In this document: positions 16,295 through 24,808 of the stretch, piece by piece
Layout: each line of letters starts with the position of its first letter
Position numbering within the stretch: position 1 is the first letter of the stretch
Assembly (NCBI RefSeq): GCF_017161325.1
Contig: NZ_CP045670.1
Span: 1,357,367-1,421,366, forward strand
DNA length: 64,000 nt
Source of the DNA: Treponema pedis
Lineage (GTDB): Bacteria > Spirochaetota > Spirochaetia > Treponematales > Treponemataceae
Direction of reading: 5' to 3'
Notes under the pieces: model-generated
Told to the model about the DNA's origin: nothing
Seen by the model: only the letters and a program-made list of their open reading frames with translations
The model's database searches: none
Position numbers and translations under genes: made by a program

Positions 16295-18889
16295 ATGGAT
16301 ACTTCTCACAGCATAATTTATATGACTGATAAAAACGGCAAGCAGGATAAGACTCGTCAAATCAAACGAATTCGTTTTAATGAAACTAAAAACATCTATC
16401 TCATTACTTTTGAAAATTCCGAAAGAATTTTTCACTACAAACCTGAAAATGTAGAGATAATCGGAAATGCCCTTGCCACGGAAAAACAAACAGGGACGGT
16501 CTTTGAATACTTGAAAAACATTGCTTCTTTAAGTGATATGCGAAATGATTTTGATGAAAAAATCCTTGTCAAAAATTATGAGAGAGTCCGCCTTGTAAAT
16601 CCAGATTCGGCTTTGGCATTTTTCTTAAATCCGAATGGCAAAAAAATAAAATGGAACGGAATCGCACATCCGATTTTTCCATTCGGCTGCAACAACAGCC
16701 AGTATAAAGCCGTTACAAACGCACTTGAGAATTCATTCAGCATTATACAGTGGCCGCCGGGAACGGGAAAAACACAGACAATTTTGAATATCATTGCGAA
16801 TCTTCTTGTATGGGACAAAACCGTCCTTGTGGTTTCAAACAATAACTCTGCGATTGAAAATGTTTACGAAAAACTTTCCTCTCCCAAATACAATCTTGGT
16901 TTTATTGTTGCTCCGCTCGGAAAAAGCGATAATATCTCAGAGTTTTTGGAAAAACAAGCGGAAGAATATCCATCAGAAATAAAATCATGGACAATAGAGC
17001 AAGATGAAGCACAAATGTTCGATTCGCTTACAAAATCCTTTGAGACTTTAAAAGGGCTTTTTGAGTATCAAGAAAAAGAGGCGACTTTAAAACAAGAACT
17101 CGATGAATTAGAAACAGAATACAGGCATTTCTCACTTTCAAATGTCAGTGAAAATCTTTTTGCAAGCAAACCGCTGTCCGCTCTCTCATCAGAAGAAATT
17201 ATGAGCTTGTGGCAGAGCATTCAGTTTGAAATTGACAGAAAAGACTTTCTTGGATTTTTATTCAAACTGAAAATCTTTTTTAAGTTCCATATTGGAAGTT
17301 ATAAGTTTTGGAAGATAGAATCAAGTAAGTTAATTACAACTCTAAAAGAATTGTATTACAAAAATCGAATTCAAGAATTGAAAAATGAAATTTTAGAGAA
17401 AGAGGAGTTGAAAAAGAAATTCAATGCAGAAAGACTTTATGCTTCATCGCTTGATTATCTTCGTTATAAAATTAACAAAAGATACGGAAAAAATGAAAAG
17501 CGAAAAGTTTTTACAGATAAAGATTTAGACAAAACTGAAAGCGGATTTTATCAAGAATATCCGATTGTTCTTAGCACTACTTTTTCTTCAAGAAACTGTT
17601 TGCCTTATTTTTCGCAAGATTTTTTATTCGATTATTTGATTATGGACGAAGCCTCGCAAGTTGATGTTTCAACCGGGGCATTGGCTCTTTCCTGTGCAAA
17701 AAATGTCGTGATTGTCGGCGACAAAAAGCAGCTTCCAAATGTAGTTACTACTATGGATAAAAAGAAAGCAGAGCAAATATTTTCTGAGTACAAGATAAAT
17801 CCTGCGTATGGTTTTTCAAATCACAGTTTTCTTTCTTCGATTGAAGAACTTATTCCCGATGTTCCGCAAACTTTGCTTCGCGAACATTATCGCTGTCATC
17901 CGAAAATCATAAATTTCTGTAATCAAAAACTCTATGACAACCAGCTGTTAATTATGACAAGCGATAAAAACGAAAAAGATGTTCTCAAAGTCTATAAAAC
18001 TAATGTCGGGAATCATTGCAGGGGACACAAAAATCAAAGGCAGGTTGATGTGATTTCCAAAGAAATTCTTCCAAGCCTTGCAAATGTTACCAAAGATGAA
18101 ATCGGAATAATCGCACCTTACCGCGACCAAACGAATCTTATCTCGAAAACGATTCCTGACATTCAGGCAGATACAGTTCACAAATTTCAAGGGCGGGAAA
18201 AAGATATAATCATCATTTCTACAACCGACGATGAAATTACGGACTTTGCAGATGATGAAAATCTTCTGAATGTCGCAGTCTCCCGTGCAAAAACAAACCT
18301 CTGTATTGTAATTTCAGGAAACGAACAGCCTAAAGATAAGAATATCAGCGATTTGATTTCTTACATTCAGTACAATAATTGTGAAATCTCAGAGAGTAAA
18401 GTAAATTCTGTTTTTGATTATTTGTATTCTCAATACACAAAGAAAAGATTTGAGTATCTTTCTAAAATCAAAAAAATATCAAAATATGATTCTGAAAATA
18501 TAATGTATAAACTGATTTGCGAAATTCTTGAAACAGAGGAATTCAAAAATATTGGCATTATTTTTGAGCAACCTCTAAAGGATATAGGAAACCTTAACAA
18601 TTTGAAAAATCTAAATGAAGAGGAAAAAGCATACGCTTCAAAAACTTGGACACATATTGATTTTCTCATATACAATAAGATTACCAATGAGCCGGTTCTT
18701 GCCATAGAAGTTGACGGTCATAAGTATCATAAAAAAGGAACGCGACAGTCAGAGCGAGATATACTGAAAAACCGTATTTTTGAAGCATGCAATATTCCGC
18801 TTTTACGGCTTTCTACTACGGGAAGCGGAGAGAGGGAAAAGATATTAGAAAAACTAAAAACTATAAAATTAAACAGTGAGGAAAAATAA
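16295..18889 (+). CDS. SF1 helicase with C-terminal DUF2726 nuclease-like domain
   Basis: 864 aa. Helicase motifs are in order: Walker A as PPGTGKT at 154-160, Walker B MDEAS at about 450, GDKKQLP, REHYRCHP, HKFQGRE and NVAVSRAK at about 660. An inserted coiled region separates motifs I and II. Residues about 740-850 match DUF2726 (THIDFLIYNK, AIEVDGHKYH, then SERDILKNRI), a restriction-fold domain with likely catalytic residues in EVDGHKYH. Single-gene helicase-nuclease fusions of this kind are known among bacterial defence genes. It fills one cassette with the broken secreted-protein gene. Confidence 0.75.
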   Translation: MDTSHSIIYMTDKNGKQDKTRQIKRIRFNETKNIYLITFENSERIFHYKPENVEIIGNALATEKQTGTVFEYLKNIASLSDMRNDFDEKILVKNYERVRLVNPDSALAFFLNPNGKKIKWNGIAHPIFPFGCNNSQYKAVTNALENSFSIIQWPPGTGKTQTILNIIANLLVWDKTVLVVSNNNSAIENVYEKLSSPKYNLGFIVAPLGKSDNISEFLEKQAEEYPSEIKSWTIEQDEAQMFDSLTKSFETLKGLFEYQEKEATLKQELDELETEYRHFSLSNVSENLFASKPLSALSSEEIMSLWQSIQFEIDRKDFLGFLFKLKIFFKFHIGSYKFWKIESSKLITTLKELYYKNRIQELKNEILEKEELKKKFNAERLYASSLDYLRYKINKRYGKNEKRKVFTDKDLDKTESGFYQEYPIVLSTTFSSRNCLPYFSQDFLFDYLIMDEASQVDVSTGALALSCAKNVVIVGDKKQLPNVVTTMDKKKAEQIFSEYKINPAYGFSNHSFLSSIEELIPDVPQTLLREHYRCHPKIINFCNQKLYDNQLLIMTSDKNEKDVLKVYKTNVGNHCRGHKNQRQVDVISKEILPSLANVTKDEIGIIAPYRDQTNLISKTIPDIQADTVHKFQGREKDIIIISTTDDEITDFADDENLLNVAVSRAKTNLCIVISGNEQPKDKNISDLISYIQYNNCEISESKVNSVFDYLYSQYTKKRFEYLSKIKKISKYDSENIMYKLICEILETEEFKNIGIIFEQPLKDIGNLNNLKNLNEEEKAYASKTWTHIDFLIYNKITNEPVLAIEVDGHKYHKKGTRQSERDILKNRIFEACNIPLLRLSTTGSGEREKILEKLKTIKLNSEEK

Positions 18890-18891
18890 AC

Positions 18892-18958
18892 ACATAACAA
18901 GTAGCTCAAAGCCGACAACGCGCTCAAGCCGTGCTGCGGTTTAGCTACATAGTTATGC
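18892..18958 (+). other. attC recombination site 4
   Basis: 67 bp, ACATAAC to GTTATGC. Inner arms GTAGCTCAAAGCCGACA and TGCGGTTTAGCTAC pair with the usual extrahelical bases. ACATAAC is the exact complement of GTTATGT at 15651, so both ends of the helicase cassette agree. Crossover is predicted after G18952. No GCATAAC partner is found downstream in intergenic DNA. Confidence 0.85.
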
Positions 18959-19183
18959 CGCAGAGAGCCTTACGGAATTGGTTGATGATATAATTGCAGA
19001 AATTAATTAAAATCATTTTCAAAAGCTGAGGCAATACAATGGAAGCGAATTTTATATAATGGAAGGGAGAAATAAAGTTGAGGAAGGAATTGTTGATGAA
19101 ATTTGCTTCCGTAAATAACAATGAATTGATAGAAAAACACTGTGAATTATGCTATAATAATACAGACAAAAGGCAGGGGGAAC

Positions 19184-19267
19184 ATGGCAATAGACGGCGT
19201 AAAAATTATAGACAGTGATGACGGATATGAAAAGATTAAAGCGCGCCCTTATTTTTATTGTGAATAA
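19184..19267 (+). pseudogene. 5' remnant of a paralogue of the gene at 50975-51958
   Basis: A clean promoter-like TATAAT, a strong AGGCAGGGGG ribosome site and ATG give MAIDGVKIIDSDDGYEK and then an early stop. The start matches MATDGVKIIDGDTAYD of the intact 327-aa protein at 50975-51958. It lies at the head of the cassette after attC 4, cut off by the transposase remnant. Bases 18959-19183 hold no other gene. Confidence 0.6.
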
Positions 19268-19337
19268 TGTCTTAAAACATTCGGCTTGACCGCATTTACT
19301 CACGTAAAAATCTAACTTTAAGCTATGTAGACCACCG

Positions 19338-19917
19338 CTAAGCCATTGAAATAAGTTTACTATGTAGCTCTTGCGTTTTATCAAGGAGCTGTTGTAAATC
19401 TAAACTATCCTTCCTATGTTGCAGTTCATCTTTTTCAGCATCGCTTATATCAGAGCTTTCCATAAGCCTACGATACGGACTCTTAGCCTTATAATATTTC
19501 TTTATGGTCTTTGCCTCTACCCTACGCTTTGAAATAATCTTCATTGAAGGAAAAATGAACATCAGTAAGGGTAAGAGTGCAAATATACTGTCCTTTAGTG
19601 CTTATACCGCAATTTGCGGCAGTATCAACCTCAAAAAAGCCTTATTTTACGTTCATCCCAATCGAAAAAGGTAATCGGTATTATCGCGGGATAAACGGAA
19701 CGAGCCTTTTTGAACACAGGTACATTGAAAAAATCCACAGCCGGATAACTTGCTCTTGTACGTCTTGACCGTAGTACTTTTCATAGGTTCGCTTTTTACG
19801 TGTCTTTTTAATGACATGCACGCTTTTTTTGGCGACGTTGTTAAAGTGCGTTACTTTTATGTGATGAACAGCTTTTTTTCGGTTAGATTTAACGTGAGGC
19901 AATGCGGACCCTTGCAA
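19338..19917 (-). pseudogene. Transposase remnant (ISNCY-like)
   Basis: The 5' part (19917-19681) encodes KTRKKRTYEKYYGQDVQEQV then IRLWIFSMYLCSKRLVPFIP, the DNA-binding start typical of ISNCY-type transposases. The 3' part (about 19530-19338) encodes KTIKKYYKAKSPYRRLMESS and a helical end. The catalytic DDE core between them is missing, so the element is dead. Confidence 0.6.
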
Positions 19918-20064
19918 TTTTTATAGAAATATTCTATACTACAAGACAAATGTTAACCGAACACCCCGAAAGCAGTTACAAAGATTCCCCCAAAAAAAGT
20001 GCAAAAAGTTTTGCAAAAGCACCGTGCTTTGCACTTGACATAAAGTACCGCATCGGGCAAAATT

Positions 20065-20216
20065 CACAGCTTCACAGCTTCACAGCTTCACAGCTTCACA
20101 GCTTCACAGCTTCACAGCTTCACAGCTTCACAGCTTCACAGCTTCACAGCTTCACAGCTTCACAGCTTCACAGCTTCACAGCTTCACAGCTTCACAGCTT
20201 CACAGCTTCACAGCTT
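20065..20216 (+). repeat. Microsatellite, 19 copies of CACAGCTT
   Basis: Nineteen perfect head-to-tail copies of an 8-bp unit (152 bp). It lies between the transposase remnant and the HU-like gene; an overlapping open frame exists only because 24 bases make 8 codons, and I do not regard it as a gene. Apart from this array, 19918-20524 shows no convincing gene. Confidence 0.9.
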
Positions 20217-20524
20217 GAGGGCGCGTCATGCCCAAATAAACAACCTTACAGCAAAGCGTCGAGGTATAAAACCCTCCGCACGGATAAATTTAAATACCGA
20301 TTACTTAAACCGCGCCCAAGGGCAAAAAGTCAGTCAAAGACCGATTGTTTGTTCTTGGGCTTTTTTTATATTACACCGTTTAATAAAACCGCAAGGAGCG
20401 CAGAGCGTTGAGCTTTGCTTGACTTCTCAAAGGAATAATCGGCATGTCTTACGGATTGAGACTAGTCAATTCAAAACGGATTAGGGGGCTAAGGGGACAC
20501 ATCCCCTTAAATAAGGAGGCTTTT

Positions 20525-21232
20525 ATGTTAAAGTATTGTTTACGGGAAAACTTACTCACGGCAAAACCGGACGATTACATGGCTCAAGTAACCGACAGCC
20601 AAGTATTCACACTGGAGGACATCATCGACCGCATGGTAAGGCGCGGCACCACCGTTACCCGCACCGACCTTGTCGCCATAATGCAGCTGTACACCGAAGA
20701 ATGCTCATTTATCGTTGAAGAAGGCGGCACCTTAAACACACCGCTTATCAACACGAGTATGAGCATAACAGGAGTCTTCGATGGGGCGGATGACAGCTTC
20801 GACAAAAAGCGGCATGCGGTTTCCTTGAACATCAGCGCGGGCACGGCTCTTAAAACCGCTCTCGGCAAGACAAAAGCGGTGAAAACCGAAACTGCCGGCA
20901 CCGAGCCGTATATAACCGCCGTAACCGACAAGCTCACAGGCGACTCGGAAACCATCAAAATCGGCTCTGTAATGGAAATACTAGGCAGCCGTCTCAAATT
21001 CGATGACAAAGACACGGAACAGGGCGTATTCGCCGTATCGGGCATGAGTGCCGTCCGCTGTGCTTCCGTCGTCGAAAACAAACCCGCCCGCCTCATAGTC
21101 TTGCTGGACGCAACCGTTCCGGCAGGAGAGTTTACGCTTGAGGTAAGAACGAAGCTTACGAGCAACGGTAATAAAAAATCGAAGAGCCTTAAAAAGAGCT
21201 TTTACCACAAAACCTTGAAAGCGGCGGTATAA
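20525..21232 (+). CDS. HU/IHF-like DNA-binding domain with DUF4469
   Basis: 235 aa from the ATG at 20525, chosen because AAGGAGG lies 8 bases upstream. Residues 1-115 resemble the HU-like domain found with DUF4469 (EDIIDRMVRRGTTVTRTDL..., then SMSITGVFDGADDSFD); residues about 140-225 form the immunoglobulin-like DUF4469 part (EQGVFAVSG, then ARLIVLLDATVPAGEF). Such proteins are common in Treponema and Bacteroidetes; the function is not established. Its G+C content looks higher than that of the neighbouring cassettes. Confidence 0.75.
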   Translation: MLKYCLRENLLTAKPDDYMAQVTDSQVFTLEDIIDRMVRRGTTVTRTDLVAIMQLYTEECSFIVEEGGTLNTPLINTSMSITGVFDGADDSFDKKRHAVSLNISAGTALKTALGKTKAVKTETAGTEPYITAVTDKLTGDSETIKIGSVMEILGSRLKFDDKDTEQGVFAVSGMSAVRCASVVENKPARLIVLLDATVPAGEFTLEVRTKLTSNGNKKSKSLKKSFYHKTLKAAV

Positions 21233-21237
21233 GAAAA

Positions 21238-21375
21238 CGGACGGAGCTGCCGTCTGCATAGGGACGGAGTAACCGTCCACATAAGGAGGGACTGACCGTC
21301 TGCATAAGGAGGGACAGTCCGTCTACATAATGACGGAGTTGCCGTCTGCATAAGGACGGAGCTGCCGTCAAGGTA
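21238..21375 (+). repeat. Tandem palindromic GACGG...CCGTC repeats
   Basis: About six imperfect units of 21-27 bp, each with a small inverted repeat (GACGGAGCTGCCGTC or a variant) followed by TGCATAAG-like spacers. They fill the gap between the HU-like gene and the LRR lipoprotein and could form a row of hairpins in the transcript. Confidence 0.8.
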
Positions 21376-21432
21376 ATTACTAATTACTTATTAAAAATTG
21401 CCGGCGGGCATAAACGCTAAGGAGATTACAAA

Positions 21433-22527
21433 ATGAAACAAAGAAATGTAAGACGGGCAGTAAACTTTACTGCATTGGTATTGGCAGCGGGGCTGCTGAT
21501 GGGATTATTGACGGGCTGTCCTCAAAGCCGACCGGGCAACTCTAAACCTCAAACAGGTAACTCTGAACCTCAAACAGGTAACTCTGAACCTCAAACGGGT
21601 AACTTTAAACCTCAAGTAGATACTACTATTTTTAAAACCGATGGATACGGCAGAATAACGGGTTATACTTGCACAAAGGAAGAACTTCCTGCTATTCTTG
21701 TAATCCCCGCTAAAATAGGGGATGAAGTAATTACCGAAATAGGCGGGGCGGCTTTTAAAGACTGTAAGGGCTTAACAAGGTTAGACCTATCCGGCTGTAC
21801 AAGCCTTACTACAATAGGCAACTCTGCTTTTTACAAGTGTGAGGGCTTAAAAAGTATAGACCTATCCGGCTGTACAAGCCTTACTACAATAGGCAACTCT
21901 GCTTTTTACAAGTGTGAGGGCTTAAAAAGTATAGACCTATCCGGCTGTACAAGCCTTGCTACAATAGACAAGTATGCTTTTGACGGCTGTACGGGCTTAA
22001 CCGGGGTAAAACTGCCTGCAAGCCTTACCGAAATAGGCTCGTCAGCTTTTTCCGACTGTACGGGCTTAACCGAACTAAAACTGCCTGCAAGCCTTACTGA
22101 AATAGGCTCGCTTGCTTTTTCCGGCTGTACGGACTTAAAAAGTCTAGACCTATCCGGCTGTACACGCCTTATTACAATAGGCGATAATGCTTTTAAAGAG
22201 TTTACAGGTTTAAGAAGTATAGACTTATCCGTCTGTACAAGTCTTACTAAAATAGACGGGTATGCTTTTTCCGACTGTACGGGCTTAACCGAGGTAAAAC
22301 TGCCTGCAAGCCTTACCGAAATAGGCAAGAAGGCTTTTAGCGGCTGTAGGGGCTTAACAAGTGCGGTCTTTGCAGATACTAAGGGCTGGAAGGCGGGCGA
22401 TTCTGCCACAGAAACCGATACTTCCATAAGCTCGAGCTCTTTGGCAAATCCCGAAACTGCTGCCCGGTATTTACGCGAACTTTCCAGTGACGGCGGTTAT
22501 TGCGATAAATACTGGAAGAAAAATTAA
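21433..22527 (+). CDS. BspA-like leucine-rich-repeat lipoprotein
   Basis: 364 aa. Residues about 10-32 are a lipoprotein signal ending in LLTGC, the lipobox cysteine. A short 7-residue repeat linker (GNSEPQT, 3-4 copies, 21-bp DNA repeats) follows. Then come about ten Treponema pallidum-type leucine-rich repeats of 23 residues (LPASLTEIGSSAFSDCTGLT and LDLSGCTSLTTIGNSAFYKC types). Surface proteins of this family in oral treponemes take part in adhesion. Some repeats are identical at DNA level, which favours copy-number change. The ribosome site AAGGAG precedes the start. Confidence 0.85.
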   Translation: MKQRNVRRAVNFTALVLAAGLLMGLLTGCPQSRPGNSKPQTGNSEPQTGNSEPQTGNFKPQVDTTIFKTDGYGRITGYTCTKEELPAILVIPAKIGDEVITEIGGAAFKDCKGLTRLDLSGCTSLTTIGNSAFYKCEGLKSIDLSGCTSLTTIGNSAFYKCEGLKSIDLSGCTSLATIDKYAFDGCTGLTGVKLPASLTEIGSSAFSDCTGLTELKLPASLTEIGSLAFSGCTDLKSLDLSGCTRLITIGDNAFKEFTGLRSIDLSVCTSLTKIDGYAFSDCTGLTEVKLPASLTEIGKKAFSGCRGLTSAVFADTKGWKAGDSATETDTSISSSSLANPETAARYLRELSSDGGYCDKYWKKN

Positions 22528-22649
22528 TTCATAATTAAAATAGGTTTGAACTTTACCTGCCGTTTCCCCGATAAGGAGAGCGGCAGGGGGTAGACCTAAA
22601 ATTAAACACTAAAATTAAACGGGGCTTGTAAAGCCCAAAGGAGAAAAAA

Positions 22650-22730
22650 ATGCTATCACCCGATAAAACAAAAAGCGATGCAAAAAACAAAGCCGACGCA
22701 CTAAAATTAATCCAAATGGCAGGGCTGTAG
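22650..22730 (+). CDS. Short ORF, possible truncated gene
   Basis: 26 codons (MLSPDKTKSDAKNKADALKL...) after AAAGGAG. Its good ribosome site and position after the LRR gene suggest either a small peptide or the 5' end of a truncated gene. Bases 22528-22649 contain a CTGCCG/CGGCAG hairpin that may end the LRR transcript. Confidence 0.35.
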   Translation: MLSPDKTKSDAKNKADALKLIQMAGL

Positions 22731-22791
22731 TTCCGGACAGTGTCGGTAAAGAACCGTCGATATTTCCGAGTCGGTTGGGAAATGTATGTCT

Positions 22792-23091
22792 TTATCCCTT
22801 AAAAAATTCCCCGTACACCATAAGAACTATCACAAACAAAAGGAGAAGACCTAAAAAGATAATAACCTTTTCCAAGCGTAAACCTGCAACGCTGTGCTTT
22901 ACTCCATTGCGGTTTAAAAATCGTGCAAGAAAGTAATTTATACTTGAAAGAATTATGTGGCTTATCAATACCACAATTATCTGCACCCTGCCGCTTTGCG
23001 AGCCGATAAACGGCAATTTCGATATCAAAGACATTCCGCCTATATAAATTACCGTAACATAAAAAAGTCCCAAACCCCGACCGTATATCAT
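22792..23091 (-). CDS. Small integral membrane protein
   Basis: 99 aa with three predicted membrane helices (about residues 5-25, 36-60 and 75-95) and a short basic stretch (FLNRNGVKH). No recognised family. It follows the two-helix membrane protein gene at 23113 by 21 bases and is probably cotranscribed. Confidence 0.6.
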   Translation of the reverse strand: MIYGRGLGLFYVTVIYIGGMSLISKLPFIGSQSGRVQIIVVLISHIILSSINYFLARFLNRNGVKHSVAGLRLEKVIIFLGLLLLFVIVLMVYGEFFKG

Positions 23092-23112
23092 TTTTCTACC
23101 TCCTGTAATAAT

Positions 23113-23679
23113 TTAGTTCCCATATTTCTCGAACCGTTCTTTCCTGATAAGAATATTTTTCATGCCCATTTTAAAGCCGAGAATCAGCACGATAATTCCC
23201 GATATAAAAAATAAAACCGCCTGCCATGATATTGTTTTTGCCCGTACCTCACTTCCGATAAAAAATTCACCGCGTGCGGAGCCCGATGTATCGCAGTACA
23301 CGCTGACCGTTCCGCCCGGTGCGGAAAAAGAAGCTGTCGGTATAAATTGCTCCATAATTTTTCCGTCAAGGGGAATTGCCCTTTTACCGCTCAGCTTTGT
23401 AAACTCGATTCTTTGTCCCGCCTCGTCTTTTATTTCATACATATAATCGTTACGCTTTACAGAATAGATATCGGTGTAGATAAAAATCGTTTTATCTTTT
23501 TTTGTTTCGATGTGCGCCGTTTCTTTTGAAAGTGCGTGCACAAAACTGCCGGTGCTTGTCGTATTTTTATACTTGTGTTGAATACCGAAGCCGATTATAA
23601 AAAATACAGCCGAACCTGCCGTCATAATTAAAAGACCGATTGCTTTCGGTAATCTTGAAGGACGTTTTGTCATGTCCAT
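23113..23679 (-). CDS. Membrane protein with periplasmic domain
   Basis: 188 aa. GGAGGCAACA precedes the start at 23679. Membrane helices lie at about residues 12-32 and 148-170; the loop between them (about 115 residues, beta-rich) should face the periplasm. The layout resembles DUF3592-type proteins of immunity islands, but the match is not firm. Confidence 0.6.
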   Translation of the reverse strand: MDMTKRPSRLPKAIGLLIMTAGSAVFFIIGFGIQHKYKNTTSTGSFVHALSKETAHIETKKDKTIFIYTDIYSVKRNDYMYEIKDEAGQRIEFTKLSGKRAIPLDGKIMEQFIPTASFSAPGGTVSVYCDTSGSARGEFFIGSEVRAKTISWQAVLFFISGIIVLILGFKMGMKNILIRKERFEKYGN

Positions 23680-23699
23680 TGTTGCCTCCTATAAATTAT

Positions 23700-23885
23700 T
23701 TAATACGGCTTAAAAATATTGCCGTCCAATTTCCAATATCCGATTCCGGTATCGCCGCCGCATTTTTTGCAGCAAGACTTTTCAGATGCCGAAAAACCGA
23801 TTCCGCTTTGTTCGATAAGTTTTATAATCCGCTCTCTTTCTTCAAGCAAATTCGGAATATCGGGCAATAAGCAGGCTGAAATCAA
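23700..23885 (-). CDS. Small cysteine-rich protein, coupled start
   Basis: 61 aa starting with TTG that overlaps the TGA of the gene at 23882-24058 (TTGA). CCKKCGGDTGIGYW could bind a metal. No recognised family. It might instead be the shifted end of the upstream gene, since both are short. Confidence 0.45.
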   Translation of the reverse strand: MISACLLPDIPNLLEERERIIKLIEQSGIGFSASEKSCCKKCGGDTGIGYWKLDGNIFKPY

Positions 23886-24058
23886 TTCTGATGATGTTGA
23901 ACGCTGCCCGTGCTTAGATATTCTTTAATATCGGTTTCAATCCATTTTTGCCAAGCGCAGGACGTTTCGGTAAATAATTGTTTTAAGGCTTGCAATGCAC
24001 AAATATAATATCTGTCATTTTCTATCTTGCAATCTTTCTTATCCTGTAATTTTGACAT
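23882..24058 (-). CDS. Small hypothetical protein (58 aa)
   Basis: ATG at 24058, reading MSKLQDKKDCKIENDRYYIC..., a mainly helical peptide ending at 23882. It overlaps the next frame by four bases. Possibly an immunity-type protein or the first half of a broken gene. Confidence 0.45.
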   Translation of the reverse strand: MSKLQDKKDCKIENDRYYICALQALKQLFTETSCAWQKWIETDIKEYLSTGSVQHHQN

Positions 24059-24080
24059 TGTTTTTTTACTGACACTCCTT

Positions 24081-24267
24081 TTAAGCTTTCCACTTATTTA
24101 TTATTTCGGTAAAATCGGCAATCATTAAATTGAAGTCATAACCGGGTATTTCCTTTATATTTTAAAAATTCTATAAAAAGTTTTTCGCGCAGTTTTTCAA
24201 CATCGTTTTGAGAATGTAAAAAATTTTCTAATTGTAATAAATCGTTAATTGCATAAATTTCCTTCAT
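24081..24267 (-). pseudogene. Small immunity-type gene with a frameshift
   Basis: From the ATG at 24267 the frame gives MKEIYAINDLLQLENFLHSQ... and stops at 24136. Shifting frame near 24145 continues as PGYDFNLMIADFTEIINKWK to a stop at 24081. The two parts fit one helical protein of about 61 residues. A single-base change would repair it. Confidence 0.5.
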
Positions 24268-24314
24268 GTCCGGTTTTCTTCTCTTTTCTTCTTATCTATT
24301 ATTCAAATTATAAT

Positions 24315-24770
24315 TTATCCGTTTATACTGTTATTTTTGATATTATATTCTTTATCCACTGTCATACAGGCTAAATGTCCCAAAAGATAGTCAGGTTTTG
24401 CATCAATATCGAAAGAGCAAGTTATACCGGTCGAGTCAAGTTCAAAATTAAGATATAAAATAAACAATGATGCTCTAAAATCGTCAACGGTGATATGGCT
24501 ATCCGCTTCAAATTCTTTATTGTCTATCATTTCGTTTATAGTATCTACAAAATAGCTATTCTCTTTTAAAAATTCATCTAATATTTTTTCTTTATTTATG
24601 TTAAGCCATTTCAGTCTTGATAAAATCGGAGAGAGGATATCAGGCGGGTCATTTTTGACTTCAATTACCGTTTGCACTTCATTTCCCCAAATTGTATAAC
24701 CGCCTTCATAACAGCCGTCATGCTCATTGAAAATAAATATTTTATTGTTAATTACTATCTTGTTCTTCAT
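24315..24770 (-). CDS. DUF2262-like protein
   Basis: 151 aa. The pattern of an N-terminal strand pair (YTIWGNEVQTVIEV), a helical middle (ILDEFLKENSYFVDTINEMI), ITVDDFRASLFILYLNF and a closing YLLGHLACMTVDKE fits DUF2262, a family often found with toxin-immunity genes. Function inferred from context only. Confidence 0.55.
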   Translation of the reverse strand: MKNKIVINNKIFIFNEHDGCYEGGYTIWGNEVQTVIEVKNDPPDILSPILSRLKWLNINKEKILDEFLKENSYFVDTINEMIDNKEFEADSHITVDDFRASLFILYLNFELDSTGITCSFDIDAKPDYLLGHLACMTVDKEYNIKNNSING

Positions 24771-24808
24771 CTTGTTTATCCTTATTCTTAGTTTTTTGAA
24801 TTACATAT

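Noticed and set aside
20065-20216. CRISPR array
   Set aside because: The units are 8 bp and contiguous with no spacers; no cas genes are present.
19902-20411. Open frame across the 8-bp repeat (HSFTASQL repeats)
   Set aside because: Arises because 24 bases make eight codons; there is no ribosome site or recognisable domain outside the repeat, and the frame would change with each repeat unit gained or lost.
20584-21165. Minus-strand frame across the HU/DUF4469 gene
   Set aside because: A shadow frame of a well-supported gene with its own ribosome site and domains.
22671-22690. attC-like CAAAGCCGACGC
   Set aside because: Matches part of an L box but has no partner arm and no GTTRRRY or RYYYAAC boxes nearby; it lies in a short frame.
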